From Massilia alkalitolerans DSM 17462 (GTDB lineage Bacteria > Pseudomonadota > Gammaproteobacteria > Burkholderiales > Burkholderiaceae_D): a DNA stretch of 64,000 nt. The notes below the pieces were generated by a model. The model was not told the origin of the DNA. It saw only the letters and a program-made list of their open reading frames with translations, and searched no databases. Of the stretch, positions 10,335 to 19,416 are shown in pieces (the stretch's first letter is position 1; each line of letters opens with the position of its first letter). The position numbers and the translations under genes were made by a program. The stretch is taken from assembly GCF_000427785.1 (NCBI RefSeq), contig NZ_ATYR01000012.1:96379-160378 (forward strand), given 5' to 3'.

Positions 10335-11276
10335 TCATTTTAGGAAAGGATGCAGCGTTTTCCAGTGGTTCGCGATGTCGATGCGGCGCGTGATCCAGAC
10401 CTTATCATGCCCCTGGACATAGTCGAGGAAGCGCGCCAGTGCCGCGGCGCGCGCCGGCCGCCCCACCAGCCGGCAATGCAGGCCGATCGACAGCATCTTC
10501 GGGCGGTCCAGGCCGTTCGGGTCGCCCTCGGCATACAGCACGTTGAAGGCGTCTTTCAGGTAGTCGAAGAACTGGGTGCCCGAGTTAAAACCCTGCAGGG
10601 CGGCGAAACGCATGTCGTTGGTGTCGAGCGTATACGGCACCACCAGGTGCGGCACCCGCCGGCCGTCGCTGGTCTCGACCTGTTGCCAGAACGGCAGGTC
10701 GTCGCCGTAATGGTCGGCGTCGTAGGCGAAGCCGCCGTGCTCGACCACCAGCCGGCGCGTGTTGGGCGAGTCGCGCCCGGTATACCAGCCGAGCGGCGCT
10801 TCGCCGGTCAGCTCGCGCAGGATCTGCACCGCTTCCAGCATGTGGGCGCGCTCAGTCGCTTCGTCGACGTTCTGGTACGAGATCCAGCGCAGCCCGTGGC
10901 AGGCGATCTCGTGGCCCAGTTCGCGGAAGGCGCTGGCCGCCTCGGGATGGCGCCTGAGCGCCATCGCCACGGCGAACACCGTCAGCGGCAGGCCGCGTTC
11001 CTCGAACAGGCGCAGCACCCGCCACAGGCCGGCGCGCGAACCGTATTCGTAGAGCGACTCCATGCTCATGTGGCGCATTGGGAAGGCTTGCGCCCCGATG
11101 ATCTCGGACAGGAAGGTTTCGGAGGCCGGGTCGCCGTGCAGCACGCAGTTCTCGCCGCCCTCCTCGTAGTTCAGCACGAACTGCAGGGCCACGCGCGCGC
11201 CGCCGGGCCAGCGCGCATGCGGCGGATTGCGGCCGTAGCCGACCAGGTCGCGCGGATAAGTCGAGTAGGTGTCCAT
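10335..11276 (-). CDS. puuE: PuuE-type allantoinase (polysaccharide deacetylase fold)
   Basis: Cofactor-independent allantoinase of the NodB/polysaccharide-deacetylase family, 313 aa, hydrolysing allantoin to allantoate. Typical N-terminus: YPRDLVGYGRNPPHARWPGGARVALQFVLNYEEGGE is read across about residues 7-42. Other conserved stretches are ASETFLSEI, MSMESLYEYGSRAGLWR, HGLRWISYQNV, GWYTGRDSPNTRRL and YDADHYGDDLPFW. It sits between the xdh operon and divergent hydroxyisourate hydrolase, as in other purine-degradation clusters. Urate oxidase and OHCU decarboxylase, needed between urate and allantoin, are not in this window. Confidence 0.93.
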   Translation of the reverse strand: MDTYSTYPRDLVGYGRNPPHARWPGGARVALQFVLNYEEGGENCVLHGDPASETFLSEIIGAQAFPMRHMSMESLYEYGSRAGLWRVLRLFEERGLPLTVFAVAMALRRHPEAASAFRELGHEIACHGLRWISYQNVDEATERAHMLEAVQILRELTGEAPLGWYTGRDSPNTRRLVVEHGGFAYDADHYGDDLPFWQQVETSDGRRVPHLVVPYTLDTNDMRFAALQGFNSGTQFFDYLKDAFNVLYAEGDPNGLDRPKMLSIGLHCRLVGRPARAAALARFLDYVQGHDKVWITRRIDIANHWKTLHPFLK

Positions 11277-11369
11277 GGGCTCGGAAAGAGGCAGGTATAT
11301 CGGGGATCATATATTGCAGGAAGCACAACGGTATATGATTGCCCGCATACTTCCACTCATTCTGCTGAT
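11277..11369. promoter_or_regulatory. Divergent puuE / uraH promoter region with dyad
   Basis: Inverted repeat ATCATATA (11306-11313) and TATATGAT (11332-11339), 18-bp spacing, lies between the two divergent starts. It is a plausible operator controlling both directions. The regulator is not in the window. Confidence 0.5.
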
Positions 11370-11723
11370 ATGGGCAAACTCTCCACCCACGTGCTCGATA
11401 CCGCCCACGGCCGCCCCGGCGCGGGGGTCAAGATCGAGCTGTATGCCGTACACGCCGACGGGCGCAGCCTGGTTAAAACTGCCGTCACCAACCAGGATGG
11501 CCGCTGCGACGAAGCCTTACTCGAGGGAATCTTCCTGCAGCGAGGCCAATACGAACTCGTGTTTTTTGCAGGTGATTACTTTGCCGGGATGGGGGTCGAT
11601 TTGCCCTCGCCCCGCTTTCTGGACCGGATCGTCATCGCGTTCGGCATCTTCGAGCTGGATCAGAACTACCATGTGCCGCTGGTAATGACACCCTGGTCGT
11701 ATTCCACCTACCGGGGCAGCTAG
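11370..11723 (+). CDS. uraH: 5-hydroxyisourate hydrolase
   Basis: Transthyretin-like hydroxyisourate hydrolase, 117 aa, opening 5-hydroxyisourate (the urate oxidase product) to OHCU. All family signatures are present: KLSTHVLDTAHGRPGAGV at the N-terminus with the catalytic histidine, the arginine in NQDGRCDE, the histidine in YHVPLVMTPWSYSTY, and the C-terminal YRGS. The start is the ATG at 11370 (MGKLSTHVLD), which gives the usual compact length; upstream open frame lacks family sequence. Divergent from puuE and probably co-regulated with it. Confidence 0.96.
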   Translation: MGKLSTHVLDTAHGRPGAGVKIELYAVHADGRSLVKTAVTNQDGRCDEALLEGIFLQRGQYELVFFAGDYFAGMGVDLPSPRFLDRIVIAFGIFELDQNYHVPLVMTPWSYSTYRGS

Positions 11724-11785
11724 CATCCGGACGCGGCCGGCGCCTGAAACTTGCTATGCTCGACCTCATCGCGTTGGGAGCACCC

Positions 11786-12343
11786 ATGGCATTGCATATC
11801 GTTCATTTCATCGGACCGATCAACCACCATTCCGCCAGCAGCATTCGCAACAATTGCTTGCAGGCGCTGCAAAACGGCGCGACCGAGATCGAACTGCACA
11901 TGTCCAGCGAGGGCGGCAACATGACGGCCGGCTTCGCCCTGTATTTCTTCCTGAAGTCGCTGCCGGTGCCGCTTACCACCCACAATATCGGCAGCGTGGA
12001 ATCGGTGGCCGTGGTCATCTTCCTGGCCGGGCAAAAACGCTATGCCTGCCCCGGCACCCGCTTCCTGATCCACCCGCTGCACTGGGGTTTCGGCAGCCTG
12101 GTTGCGGCCGACCACTCGCGTGTCTCCGAATGGCGTGACTGCCTCGACTTCGACGCCGAGCGCTATGCCAGCATCTTCCTCGAGGCCACGACCGCCGCCG
12201 GCTCCCCCACCGACATCCGCAGCAACCTGACCGGCAATGCGCGCATCTTCGACGCCGACGGGGCGGTGAAGGCCGGCATCGTCCACCGCGCCGTGCAGGC
12301 GCAGCTGCCGGCAGCCGGGTCCACATGCCATTGGTGGAATTGA
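11786..12343 (+). CDS. ClpP/SppA-like protease-fold protein, stand-alone
   Basis: A 185-aa protein of the ClpP/crotonase serine-protease fold. IELHMSSEGGNMTAGFAL matches the strand/oxyanion region, GSVESVAVVIFLAG contains a serine at the nucleophile position, and RFLIHPLHWGF the catalytic histidine region. No Clp ATPase is nearby and the protein is not full-length ClpP, so it may be a small ATP-independent member or a divergent peptidase. The start is the ATG at 11786 after GGGAG; an in-frame ATG 30 bp upstream has no ribosome-binding site. The gene follows uraH by 62 bp but the relation to purine degradation is unclear. Confidence 0.72.
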   Translation: MALHIVHFIGPINHHSASSIRNNCLQALQNGATEIELHMSSEGGNMTAGFALYFFLKSLPVPLTTHNIGSVESVAVVIFLAGQKRYACPGTRFLIHPLHWGFGSLVAADHSRVSEWRDCLDFDAERYASIFLEATTAAGSPTDIRSNLTGNARIFDADGAVKAGIVHRAVQAQLPAAGSTCHWWN

Positions 12344-12379
12344 TCTGACAACACGCTGTTTCAATTGCACAACACGTAA

Positions 12380-12402
12380 TGACATTTCGGAATGAAATGT
12401 CA
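12380..12402. terminator. Hairpin after the ClpP-like gene
   Basis: TGACATTTC and GAAATGTCA around a 5-nt loop, 37 bp beyond the stop codon and followed some bases later by TCTTTT. A weak terminator or an operator for the downstream porin. Confidence 0.4.
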
Positions 12403-12530
12403 CCAATTGTCGTCTTTTGAGTTGCATCAAAAATTGCTCGCTGGATAGAATAATTTCCAGAGTTTCACGGCGCTGCCTGCTTGCTGCCTTTTCAGCGCCG
12501 CCTTTTCGAGCAGCTTTTGCAACAAGAACG

Positions 12531-13790
12531 ATGATGAAAAAAAGTGTAATTGCTACCCTGCTGGCGCTTCCGCTGGCAGTCCCGGCCGCCTTTGCGCAGG
12601 ATGGCGCCGGCTTCCCTTCCGTAAAAATCAGCGGCTTCGGCACCGGCGCCCTGACCTATGCCGACACCCGCCACGCCGAATTCGCACGCCCGAACCAGGC
12701 TGAAGGTTCGGCGCGCGGTTTCCGCACCGGCATCGACTCCAACCTCGGCCTGCAGGCCGACATGCCGGTCAACAGCTGGCTGTCGCTGACCGCCCAGGGC
12801 CTGGTGCGCAAGGATGCCGAAGCGAGCTACGGCGCCGAGCTGACCTGGGCCTTCGCCAAGGCCCGCATCTCGGACGAGCTGAGCGTGCGCGTCGGCCGCG
12901 TCGGCCTGCCGGTGTTCATGATCTCCGACTACCGCAACGTCGGCTACGCCAACCACACCGTGCGTCCGCCGGCGGAAGTCTATTCGCAGGTGCCCTTCAA
13001 CAGCATCGACGGCCTGGATGTCACCTGGCAGCACGGCTTCGGCGACACCAGCCTGACCACCCAGGTGGCCTACGGCAACGTGAAGTCGCCGCTGGCCGGC
13101 GGCATGCACGCCAAGGGCAAGCAGATTGCCGCCTTGAACATCAGCGCCGAACACGGCCCCTTCACCGTCCGCGCCGGCCACGCCACCGCCAAGGTCACGG
13201 TCGACGACTCGGCCTCGCTGAACACCCTGGTGGGCGGCCTGCGCGCTGCCGGCGCCGGCTATCGCTTCCCGCAACTGCTCACCCTCGCCGATGAGATCCA
13301 GGCCAACGAAAAGCGTGCGACCTTCAGCTCGCTGGGCCTGGCCATGGACTGGAGCGACATCGTCGTCCAGACCGAGTACGCCAAGCGCAAGACCAAGGCC
13401 TACATCAACGACACCAGCGCCTGGTACGTGATGGGCGGCTACCGCATCGGCAAGTTCATGCCTTACGTCAGCCACGCCGTGCTGAAGATCGACAGCGCCG
13501 TCGTCAACACCGTGCCGGCAGCCTGCCCGGCCGGCTACCCGGCCGCCTGCACCCCGACCATGCAGCAGCTCGGCGCCGGCGTACGCCGCCTGCCGAACAC
13601 CGGCGTCGGCCAGGGCGAGCAGTCGACCAGCAGCTTCGGTTTCCGCTGGGACTTCGCCAGCTCGGTCGCCCTGAAAGCGCAGATCGACCGCGTCAAGCCG
13701 AAGAACGGCAGCGGCCTGTTCGTGAACGCCCAGCCGGGCTTCAAGGGCGACGTCGTCGTCGGCGCCGTGGCCCTCGACTTCGTGTTCTAA
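12531..13790 (+). CDS. Outer-membrane porin-like protein
   Basis: A 419-aa exported beta-barrel protein. The signal peptide is MMKKSVIATLLALPLAVPAAFAQ, then VKISGFGTGALTYADT, a typical first barrel strand. The body consists of alternating amphipathic strands such as RISDELSVRVGRVGLPVFMISDYRNVGYA, spread over residues about 120-145, and it ends in an aromatic residue (VAVALDFVF-like end), as outer-membrane proteins do for BAM recognition. The start is the ATG pair at 12531; the longer upstream frame lacks a signal. A 10-bp gap to the following binding protein suggests an operon. Substrate unknown. Confidence 0.78.
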   Translation: MMKKSVIATLLALPLAVPAAFAQDGAGFPSVKISGFGTGALTYADTRHAEFARPNQAEGSARGFRTGIDSNLGLQADMPVNSWLSLTAQGLVRKDAEASYGAELTWAFAKARISDELSVRVGRVGLPVFMISDYRNVGYANHTVRPPAEVYSQVPFNSIDGLDVTWQHGFGDTSLTTQVAYGNVKSPLAGGMHAKGKQIAALNISAEHGPFTVRAGHATAKVTVDDSASLNTLVGGLRAAGAGYRFPQLLTLADEIQANEKRATFSSLGLAMDWSDIVVQTEYAKRKTKAYINDTSAWYVMGGYRIGKFMPYVSHAVLKIDSAVVNTVPAACPAGYPAACTPTMQQLGAGVRRLPNTGVGQGEQSTSSFGFRWDFASSVALKAQIDRVKPKNGSGLFVNAQPGFKGDVVVGAVALDFVF

Positions 13791-13800
13791 GGAGCGGACC

Positions 13801-14208
13801 ATGCACAAGATGATTGCAAAGCTGTTCGCTGCAGCCGCCCTCCTTGCAGCCGCTCCCGCGATGGCCGAAGTGGTCGTGGTGGTGAACCCGAAGGCCGCCG
13901 AAGCCTCGATGACCAGGGAGCAGGTGGCCCAGTTCTTCCTGGGTAAATCCAGCGCCATGACCCCGATCGACCAGGCCGATGCGAGCCCGGTCCGCGCCGA
14001 GTTCTACAAGAAGGTCGCGGAAAAAGACGCCGCCCAGGCCAAGGCCCTGTGGTCGAAGCTGGTCTTCACCGGCAAGGCCACGATGCCGAAGGAAGTCGCC
14101 GACAACGCCGCCGTGAAGGCCGCCGTCGCCGCCAACCCGAAGGCCATCGGCTACATCGACAAGAGCGCCGTCGACGGCAGCGTCAAGGTCGTCTACTCGG
14201 CACAGTAA
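13801..14208 (+). CDS. Small periplasmic PstS-like binding protein
   Basis: A 135-aa exported protein. Signal peptide MHKMIAKLFAAAALLAAAPAMA, then VVVVVNPKAAEASMTREQVAQFFLGKSS, which matches the half-size phosphate-ABC-transporter-substrate-binding-like family found alone in betaproteobacteria; GYIDKSAVDGSVKVVY closes the domain. It is much shorter than PstS (about 340 aa) and there is no permease or ATPase next to it, so it is unlikely to be a transporter subunit by itself. It lies between a porin and a chemoreceptor, which suggests ligand sensing. That role is inference. Confidence 0.75.
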   Translation: MHKMIAKLFAAAALLAAAPAMAEVVVVVNPKAAEASMTREQVAQFFLGKSSAMTPIDQADASPVRAEFYKKVAEKDAAQAKALWSKLVFTGKATMPKEVADNAAVKAAVAANPKAIGYIDKSAVDGSVKVVYSAQ

Positions 14209-14282
14209 GAGGCAACACCCTTACGTAGCACCCGCCGCCGGCCATGCGCCGCCGGCGGTTTATGCATTCTGGAGACTTCACC

Positions 14283-15845
14283 ATGAGCATCAAGCGCAGG
14301 ATCTGGGCACTGCCCGTCATTTCCGCCATTATTTTCGGCCTTGGCGCCGGCGCCAGCGCGATGATCGCGAACGGCGCGCTGACCTCGATTACCACGACCG
14401 CGAGCGTCGACTATCCGGTGCTCGATGCTTCCAAGGCACTCATTCTCGACGTCGCAGCCGTCACCGACGGCCTGCAGGACGCGGTCGCCGAAGGCGACAA
14501 GGACAAGATCGGCCAGGTCGGCGAGCAGGCCGACAAGCTGCGCGCCAAGCTCGAAAAGTTCAAGCAGATCCCGGGGCAGCTGGAAGCCGGCACGCGCCTG
14601 GGCAAGGAATTCGACGCCTATTACGCGCCGGCCCTGTCGGCCGCGCGCATCATGCTCGACATGGAGCAAGGCGATCCGCAGCTTGTCGTCGGCAAGATGC
14701 AATCGGCCCTCGCCGTGCTGAACGGCGACCTGGCCAAGGTCAACGAGGCGGCCCAGCGACAGTTTGCGGCCGGCATCGAAGCCAGCAAGAACAGCGTGAA
14801 CGAGGTCGTGATCTCGATGATCGTGACCGCGCTGATCGTGATCGCCAGCCTGGCGCTGGTCTCGTGGTTCGTGGTGCGCACCATCTGGCAGCAACTGGGC
14901 GGCGAACCGGAATACGCCCGCGAGATCGCCCAGGCCGTGGCCAGCGGCGACCTGTCGACCGAGATCCGCCTGGAAGCCGGCGACAAGGGCAGCCTGCTGG
15001 TGGCACTGAAGGAAATGCGCGGCCGCCTGGCGACCCTGGTCGCCGAGATCAAGCTGTCGGCCGACACCATCGCCCTGGCCAGCTCGGAAATCGCGAGCGG
15101 CAATGCCGACCTGGCGCGCCGCACCGAATCGCAGGCCGAGAGCCTGGACCGTACCACCCGCTCGATGGAAGAACTCACCGGCGCCGTGCGCGAGAACGCG
15201 AGCGCCGCCAGCCAGGCCAATGCCCTGGTCGAGAGCGCGACCAGCATCGCGACCCGCGGCGGCCAGGTCGTGGGCGGCGTGGTGAGCACCATGGGCGACA
15301 TCAACAGCTCGGCGAACAAGATCGTGGAGATCATCTCGGTCATCGACGGCATCGCCTTCCAGACCAATATCCTGGCGCTGAATGCGGCAGTGGAAGCGGC
15401 GCGCGCCGGCGAACAGGGCCGCGGCTTCGCGGTGGTGGCGGGCGAGGTGCGCAACCTGGCGCAGCGTTCGGCGGCGGCGGCCAAGGAGATCAAGGAACTG
15501 ATCGGCGACTCGGTGTCCAAAGTGAGCGCCGGCAGCGCGCTGGTCGATGAAGCCGGCGTGACCATGGGCCAGATCGTGGAATCGGTGCGCAAGGTGCAGA
15601 CCATCATGGCCGAGATCAGCGCCGCGGGCGCGCGCCAGAGCGCCGGCATCGACGACATCGGCCGCGCGATCGGCAGCATCGACGAGATGACCCAGCAGAA
15701 CTCGGCGCTGGTGGAGGAAGCCTCGGCGGCGGCGGAGTCGCTCTCGGAGCAGACCACGCAGCTCACCAGCGCACTGTCGGTGTTCAAGCTGGAGACGGCA
15801 ACGCCGGGGCTCGGTTCGCCTGCCAGGCGGCTGGCGCTCAAGTAA
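14283..15845 (+). CDS. Methyl-accepting chemotaxis protein
   Basis: Chemoreceptor of 520 aa. A first membrane segment spans about residues 11-33, a four-helix-bundle-type periplasmic sensor about 34-180, a second membrane segment about 183-205 ([21 protein letters not shown]), then a HAMP domain and the signalling coiled coil with the hairpin tip [19 protein letters not shown] and [18 protein letters not shown]. It signals to CheA/CheW. The C-terminus lacks a CheR-docking pentapeptide. The start is the ATG at 14283 preceded by TGGAGA. It follows the binding protein by 75 bp, so the ligand may be sensed through that protein. Confidence 0.93.
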   Translation: MSIKRRIWALPVISAIIFGLGAGASAMIANGALTSITTTASVDYPVLDASKALILDVAAVTDGLQDAVAEGDKDKIGQVGEQADKLRAKLEKFKQIPGQLEAGTRLGKEFDAYYAPALSAARIMLDMEQGDPQLVVGKMQSALAVLNGDLAKVNEAAQRQFAAGIEASKNSVNEVVISMIVTALIVIASLALVSWFVVRTIWQQLGGEPEYAREIAQAVASGDLSTEIRLEAGDKGSLLVALKEMRGRLATLVAEIKLSADTIALASSEIASGNADLARRTESQAESLDRTTRSMEELTGAVRENASAASQANALVESATSIATRGGQVVGGVVSTMGDINSSANKIVEIISVIDGIAFQTNILALNAAVEAARAGEQGRGFAVVAGEVRNLAQRSAAAAKEIKELIGDSVSKVSAGSALVDEAGVTMGQIVESVRKVQTIMAEISAAGARQSAGIDDIGRAIGSIDEMTQQNSALVEEASAAAESLSEQTTQLTSALSVFKLETATPGLGSPARRLALK

Positions 15846-15868
15846 GCCGTCGATCGTCGCGCTTGCGG

Positions 15869-15905
15869 GCCGGCATGGCGTTATCGGCGCCATGCCGGCT
15901 TTTTT
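15869..15905 (+). terminator. Rho-independent terminator after the chemoreceptor gene
   Basis: Perfect 12-bp stem (GCCGGCATGGCG with CGCCATGCCGGC), 7-nt loop, then six Ts, 24 bp beyond the stop codon. Confidence 0.9.
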
Positions 15906-16108
15906 GCGCCCGCGCGCGCCGCATCAAGGCATTCCCTTGCCACCTCAACCATAATGCTTGTCGACCCAACCACAAGCGTTATTGGCTGCACCATATACGT
16001 GGCGCGTACGCATCTCCCGGGGCACGGCAAGCTTTACAAATTTGATGCCTGTAGGCATCATCAAAGAATCCATCCCGGGTAAAACTCCGTCCTTTCAGCC
16101 CTTCTCTT

Positions 16109-17836
16109 ATGGCAGCAGTCCTTCCCAACACGATCACCGGTGCGCCCCTGTCGGGCCTGGCGCGGGCGCTCGTGCAGGCCGGCCGCCTGAGCCCGGGACA
16201 GGCGGATGGGCTGCACAAGAAAGCCGCCGCCGACAAGACCGCCTTCATCGACGCCCTGCTCGAGAGCGGCATCATCGAGCCGGCCGCCCTGGCCAGCTTC
16301 TGCGCCGAGACCTTCGGCTACCCTTTGCTCGACCTGTCCTGCTTCGCGCCCGAATCCCTCCCGGCGACCGCCATCGACGCCAAGCTGATGCAGGCGCAGC
16401 GCGTCATCGCGCTGGCCAAGCGTGGCAACAAGATGTCGGTGGCGCTGTCCGACCCGACCAATATCCAGGCCCTGGACCAGATCAAGTTCCAGAGCGAGGC
16501 CTCGGTGGAGCCGGTGATCGTGGCCCACGATGTCCTGCTCAAGCTGCTGGACAAGCTGGCCAAGAGCACCGAAGCCAGCCTGAACGAGCTGGTCGGCGAC
16601 GATGCCGAGATCGAATTCGCCGAGGAAGAAGCGCAGGCGGCCGCGCTGCCGGACCCGGCGAGCGATGTCGAGGATGCGCCGATCGTGCGCTTCCTGAACA
16701 AGATCCTGATGGACGCGCTCCAGCTGGGCGCCTCCGACATCCACTTCGAGCCCTACGAGAAGTACTACCGCATCCGCATGCGCGTCGACGGCGTGCTGCG
16801 CGACCATGCCAATCCGCCGCTGTCGATCCGCGAGAAGCTGGTCTCGCGCATCAAGGTGCTGGCCAAGCTCGACATCTCGGAAAAGCGCGTGCCGCAGGAC
16901 GGCCGCATGCGCCTGATCGTCGGCCCGACCCGCAGCATCGACTTCCGTGTCAGTACCCTGCCCACGCTGTTCGGCGAAAAGACCGTCATGCGTATCCTCG
17001 ACGCCACCCAGGCGCAGATGGGCATCGACGCGCTCGGCTACGATCCCGAACAAAAGGCGCTGCTGCTGGACGCGATCTCGCGCCCCTACGGCATGGTGCT
17101 GGTCACCGGCCCAACCGGCTCCGGCAAGACGGTATCGCTGTACACCTGCCTGAACGTATTGAACAAGCCCGGCATCAACATCTCGACCGCCGAAGACCCG
17201 GCCGAGATCAACCTGCCCGGCGTGAACCAGGTGAACGTCAACGACAAGGCCGGCCTGACTTTCCCGGTGGCGCTGAAGTCTTTTCTCCGCCAGGATCCGG
17301 ATATCATCATGGTCGGCGAGATCCGCGACCTGGAAACCGCCGACATCGCGATCAAGGCCGCCCAGACCGGCCACATGGTGTTCTCGACCCTGCACACCAA
17401 CGACGCGCCCTCGACCCTGACCCGCCTGATGAACATGGGCGTGGCGCCTTTCAATATCGCCTCCTCGGTCATCCTGATCACGGCGCAGCGCCTGGCGCGC
17501 CGCCTGTGCAGCTGCAAGCAGCCGCTCGAGACCTCGCGCGAGGTGCTGGTCGCGGCCGGCTACCGCGACAGCGACCTGGAAGGCGGCTGGAAGCCCTATG
17601 GCCCGGTGGGCTGCGACCGCTGCCTCGGCTCCGGCTACAAGGGCCGCGTCGGCATCTACCAGCTCATGCCGATCACCCCGGCCATCGAGGCCCTGATCCT
17701 CGCGCACGGCAATTCGATGCAGATCGCCGAGCAGGCCGAGAAGGAAGGCGTGAACTCGCTGCGCCGCTCCGGCCTGATGAAGGTAAAACAAGGACTCACC
17801 AGTCTCGAAGAAGTGCTCGGCTGCACCAACGAATAG
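16109..17836 (+). CDS. pilB: Type IV pilus assembly ATPase PilB
   Basis: Extension ATPase of the type IVa pilus, 575 aa. The N-terminal MshEN-type domain (residues about 10-160) is followed by the GspE/PilB motor: Walker A GPTGSGKT near residue 335, Walker B region DPDIIMVGEIRDLETADIA, His box GHMVFSTLHTNDAP, and a zinc tetracysteine formed by LCSCKQP and CDRCLGSGYKGR. It is cytoplasmic at the pilus base and drives pilin polymerisation through PilC. The start at 16109 (MAAVLPNTITG) has a weak ribosome-binding site but gives the family N-terminus. pilC follows after 13 bp. Confidence 0.96.
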   Translation: MAAVLPNTITGAPLSGLARALVQAGRLSPGQADGLHKKAAADKTAFIDALLESGIIEPAALASFCAETFGYPLLDLSCFAPESLPATAIDAKLMQAQRVIALAKRGNKMSVALSDPTNIQALDQIKFQSEASVEPVIVAHDVLLKLLDKLAKSTEASLNELVGDDAEIEFAEEEAQAAALPDPASDVEDAPIVRFLNKILMDALQLGASDIHFEPYEKYYRIRMRVDGVLRDHANPPLSIREKLVSRIKVLAKLDISEKRVPQDGRMRLIVGPTRSIDFRVSTLPTLFGEKTVMRILDATQAQMGIDALGYDPEQKALLLDAISRPYGMVLVTGPTGSGKTVSLYTCLNVLNKPGINISTAEDPAEINLPGVNQVNVNDKAGLTFPVALKSFLRQDPDIIMVGEIRDLETADIAIKAAQTGHMVFSTLHTNDAPSTLTRLMNMGVAPFNIASSVILITAQRLARRLCSCKQPLETSREVLVAAGYRDSDLEGGWKPYGPVGCDRCLGSGYKGRVGIYQLMPITPAIEALILAHGNSMQIAEQAEKEGVNSLRRSGLMKVKQGLTSLEEVLGCTNE

Positions 17837-17849
17837 GCGACAAGAACAT

Positions 17850-19085
17850 ATGGCAACCTCCCTACAACCCCGGAGCCGCACCGCAGCGCAGGTCAAGGAA
17901 GCGGTCTACGCCTGGGAAGGCAAGGACAAGACCGGCAAGACCGTGCGCGGCGAACTGCGCGCCGGCGGCGAGGCGATCGTCAACGTCACGCTGCGCCGCC
18001 AGGGCATCCTGGTCACCAAGGTCAAGAAGAAGGCCTACCGCAGCGGACGCAAGATCACCGACAAGGACCTGACCCTGTTCACGCGCCAGCTGGCCACCAT
18101 GATGAGGGCCGGCGTGCCGCTGCTGCAGGCCTTCGACATCGTCGGCAAGGGCCACGCCAACCCGTCCATGTCCAAGCTGATCATGGACCTGCGCAACGAC
18201 GTCGAGACCGGCACCAGCCTGAACAATGCCTTCCGCAAGTACCCGGTCTACTTCGACCCGCTGTTCTGCAACCTGGTGGGCGCTGGCGAACAGGCCGGCA
18301 TCCTGGAAGACCTCCTGACCCGCCTGGCGATCTACAAGGAAAAGACGCTGGCGATCAAGGGCAAGATCAAGTCGGCCCTGATGTACCCGATCTCGATCAT
18401 CGCGATCGCCTTCGTCGTCACCGCGATCATCATGATCTGGGTGGTCCCCGCCTTCAAGGAAGTGTTCAAGACCTTCGGCGCCGACCTGCCCGCCCCGACC
18501 CTGATCGTGATGGGCATCTCGGACTTCGTCGTGGAATGGTGGTGGCTGATCTTCGGCGGGCTGTTCGCCGGCCTGTACTTCTTCTTCCAGTCCTGGAAGC
18601 GCTCGCGCAAGATGCAGCAGGCGATGGACCGCCTGCTGCTGCGCCTGCCGATCTTCGGCGCCGTGATCCGCAAGGCCACCATCGCGCGCTGGACCCGCAC
18701 CCTGTCGACCATGTTCGCCGCCGGCGTGCCGCTGGTCGAAGCGCTCGACTCGGTCGGCGGCGCCTCGGGCAACGACGTCTACCTGGAAGCGACCAAGAAG
18801 ATCCAGACCGAAGTCAGCACCGGCACCAGCCTGACCATCTCGATGCAGAACGCGAACGTGTTCCCCAACATGGTCATCCAGATGGTGCAGATCGGCGAGG
18901 AATCCGGCTCGCTCGACGCCATGCTGGGCAAGGTGGCGGATTTCTTCGAAGAAGAAGTGGACGAAGCGGTGGCGGCGCTGTCGTCGCTGATGGAGCCGCT
19001 GATCATGGTGATCCTGGGGGTGCTGATCGGCGGGCTGGTGATTGCGATGTATATGCCGATCTTCAAGCTGGGGTCGGTGGTCTGA
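17850..19085 (+). CDS. pilC: Type IV pilus inner-membrane platform protein PilC
   Basis: Polytopic platform protein of the type IV pilus, 411 aa, converting PilB motion into pilin insertion. Two type II secretion F domains are visible: FTRQLATMMRAGVPLLQAFDIV (read across residues about 75-96) and its second copy WTRTLSTMFAAGVPLVEALDSV. Three membrane segments lie near residues 178-205, 230-250 and 380-400. It is 13 bp from pilB, so they form an operon. The next gene of the conserved locus, pilD, is not here but 32 kb away at 50934. Confidence 0.96.
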   Translation: MATSLQPRSRTAAQVKEAVYAWEGKDKTGKTVRGELRAGGEAIVNVTLRRQGILVTKVKKKAYRSGRKITDKDLTLFTRQLATMMRAGVPLLQAFDIVGKGHANPSMSKLIMDLRNDVETGTSLNNAFRKYPVYFDPLFCNLVGAGEQAGILEDLLTRLAIYKEKTLAIKGKIKSALMYPISIIAIAFVVTAIIMIWVVPAFKEVFKTFGADLPAPTLIVMGISDFVVEWWWLIFGGLFAGLYFFFQSWKRSRKMQQAMDRLLLRLPIFGAVIRKATIARWTRTLSTMFAAGVPLVEALDSVGGASGNDVYLEATKKIQTEVSTGTSLTISMQNANVFPNMVIQMVQIGEESGSLDAMLGKVADFFEEEVDEAVAALSSLMEPLIMVILGVLIGGLVIAMYMPIFKLGSVV

Positions 19086-19111
19086 CCAACCGTTGTAGGT
19101 TCTCAGAATAC

Positions 19112-19172
19112 TTCGCAGTATCTCAAAAAACTTCGCAGTGAAGTCGCAGTAATTCTCACGTAGTTCGCAGTA
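19112..19172. repeat. Four phased TTCGCAGTA-type repeats after pilC
   Basis: TTCGCAGTA at 19112-19120, TTCGCAGTG at 19132-19140, GTCGCAGTA at 19143-19151 and TTCGCAGTA at 19164-19172. Start-to-start distances are 20, 11 and 21 bp, about whole turns of the helix. They begin 27 bp after pilC, at the left edge of the inserted block. They could be protein-binding sites, for example of a recombinase or regulator. Confidence 0.6.
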
Positions 19173-19200
19173 GCTCTACCTCTGTCTGAGGTAAAGCTAC
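19170..19200. terminator. Hairpin at the left edge of the accessory block
   Basis: GTAGCTCTACCTC and GAGGTAAAGCTAC pair with one mismatch around a 5-nt loop. No U-run follows. It may end pilC transcripts or belong to the repeat cluster it overlaps. Confidence 0.4.
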
Positions 19201-19416
19201 TGCTTAAGTACGACTATCTAAACCCCTACTTGCCAGCAGAGAAATGCGGGCCGTACACTGAGCCTTGAGGGACTTCCGCCCCCCCTTATCGGACGTTTAA
19301 CAGCGTCCGAAGCGGTCGTCTTACCAAGAGAAGGCGACTGCGAGGCGAGAGCGCCGAGTCCGGGCACCTGCCCGAGTTTCGTGTCGTTCGACCTCGCAGA
19401 TTACATTACCGCTTCT

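Noticed and set aside
16021..16108. Possible c-di-GMP riboswitch before pilB
   Set aside because: Only a small GATGCC/GGCATC hairpin is present; the conserved receptor sequence is absent.
15958..18072. Long plus-strand frame overlapping pilB in another frame
   Set aside because: Arg/Pro/Gly-rich translation typical of a shifted reading of a GC-rich gene; pilB has all ATPase motifs.
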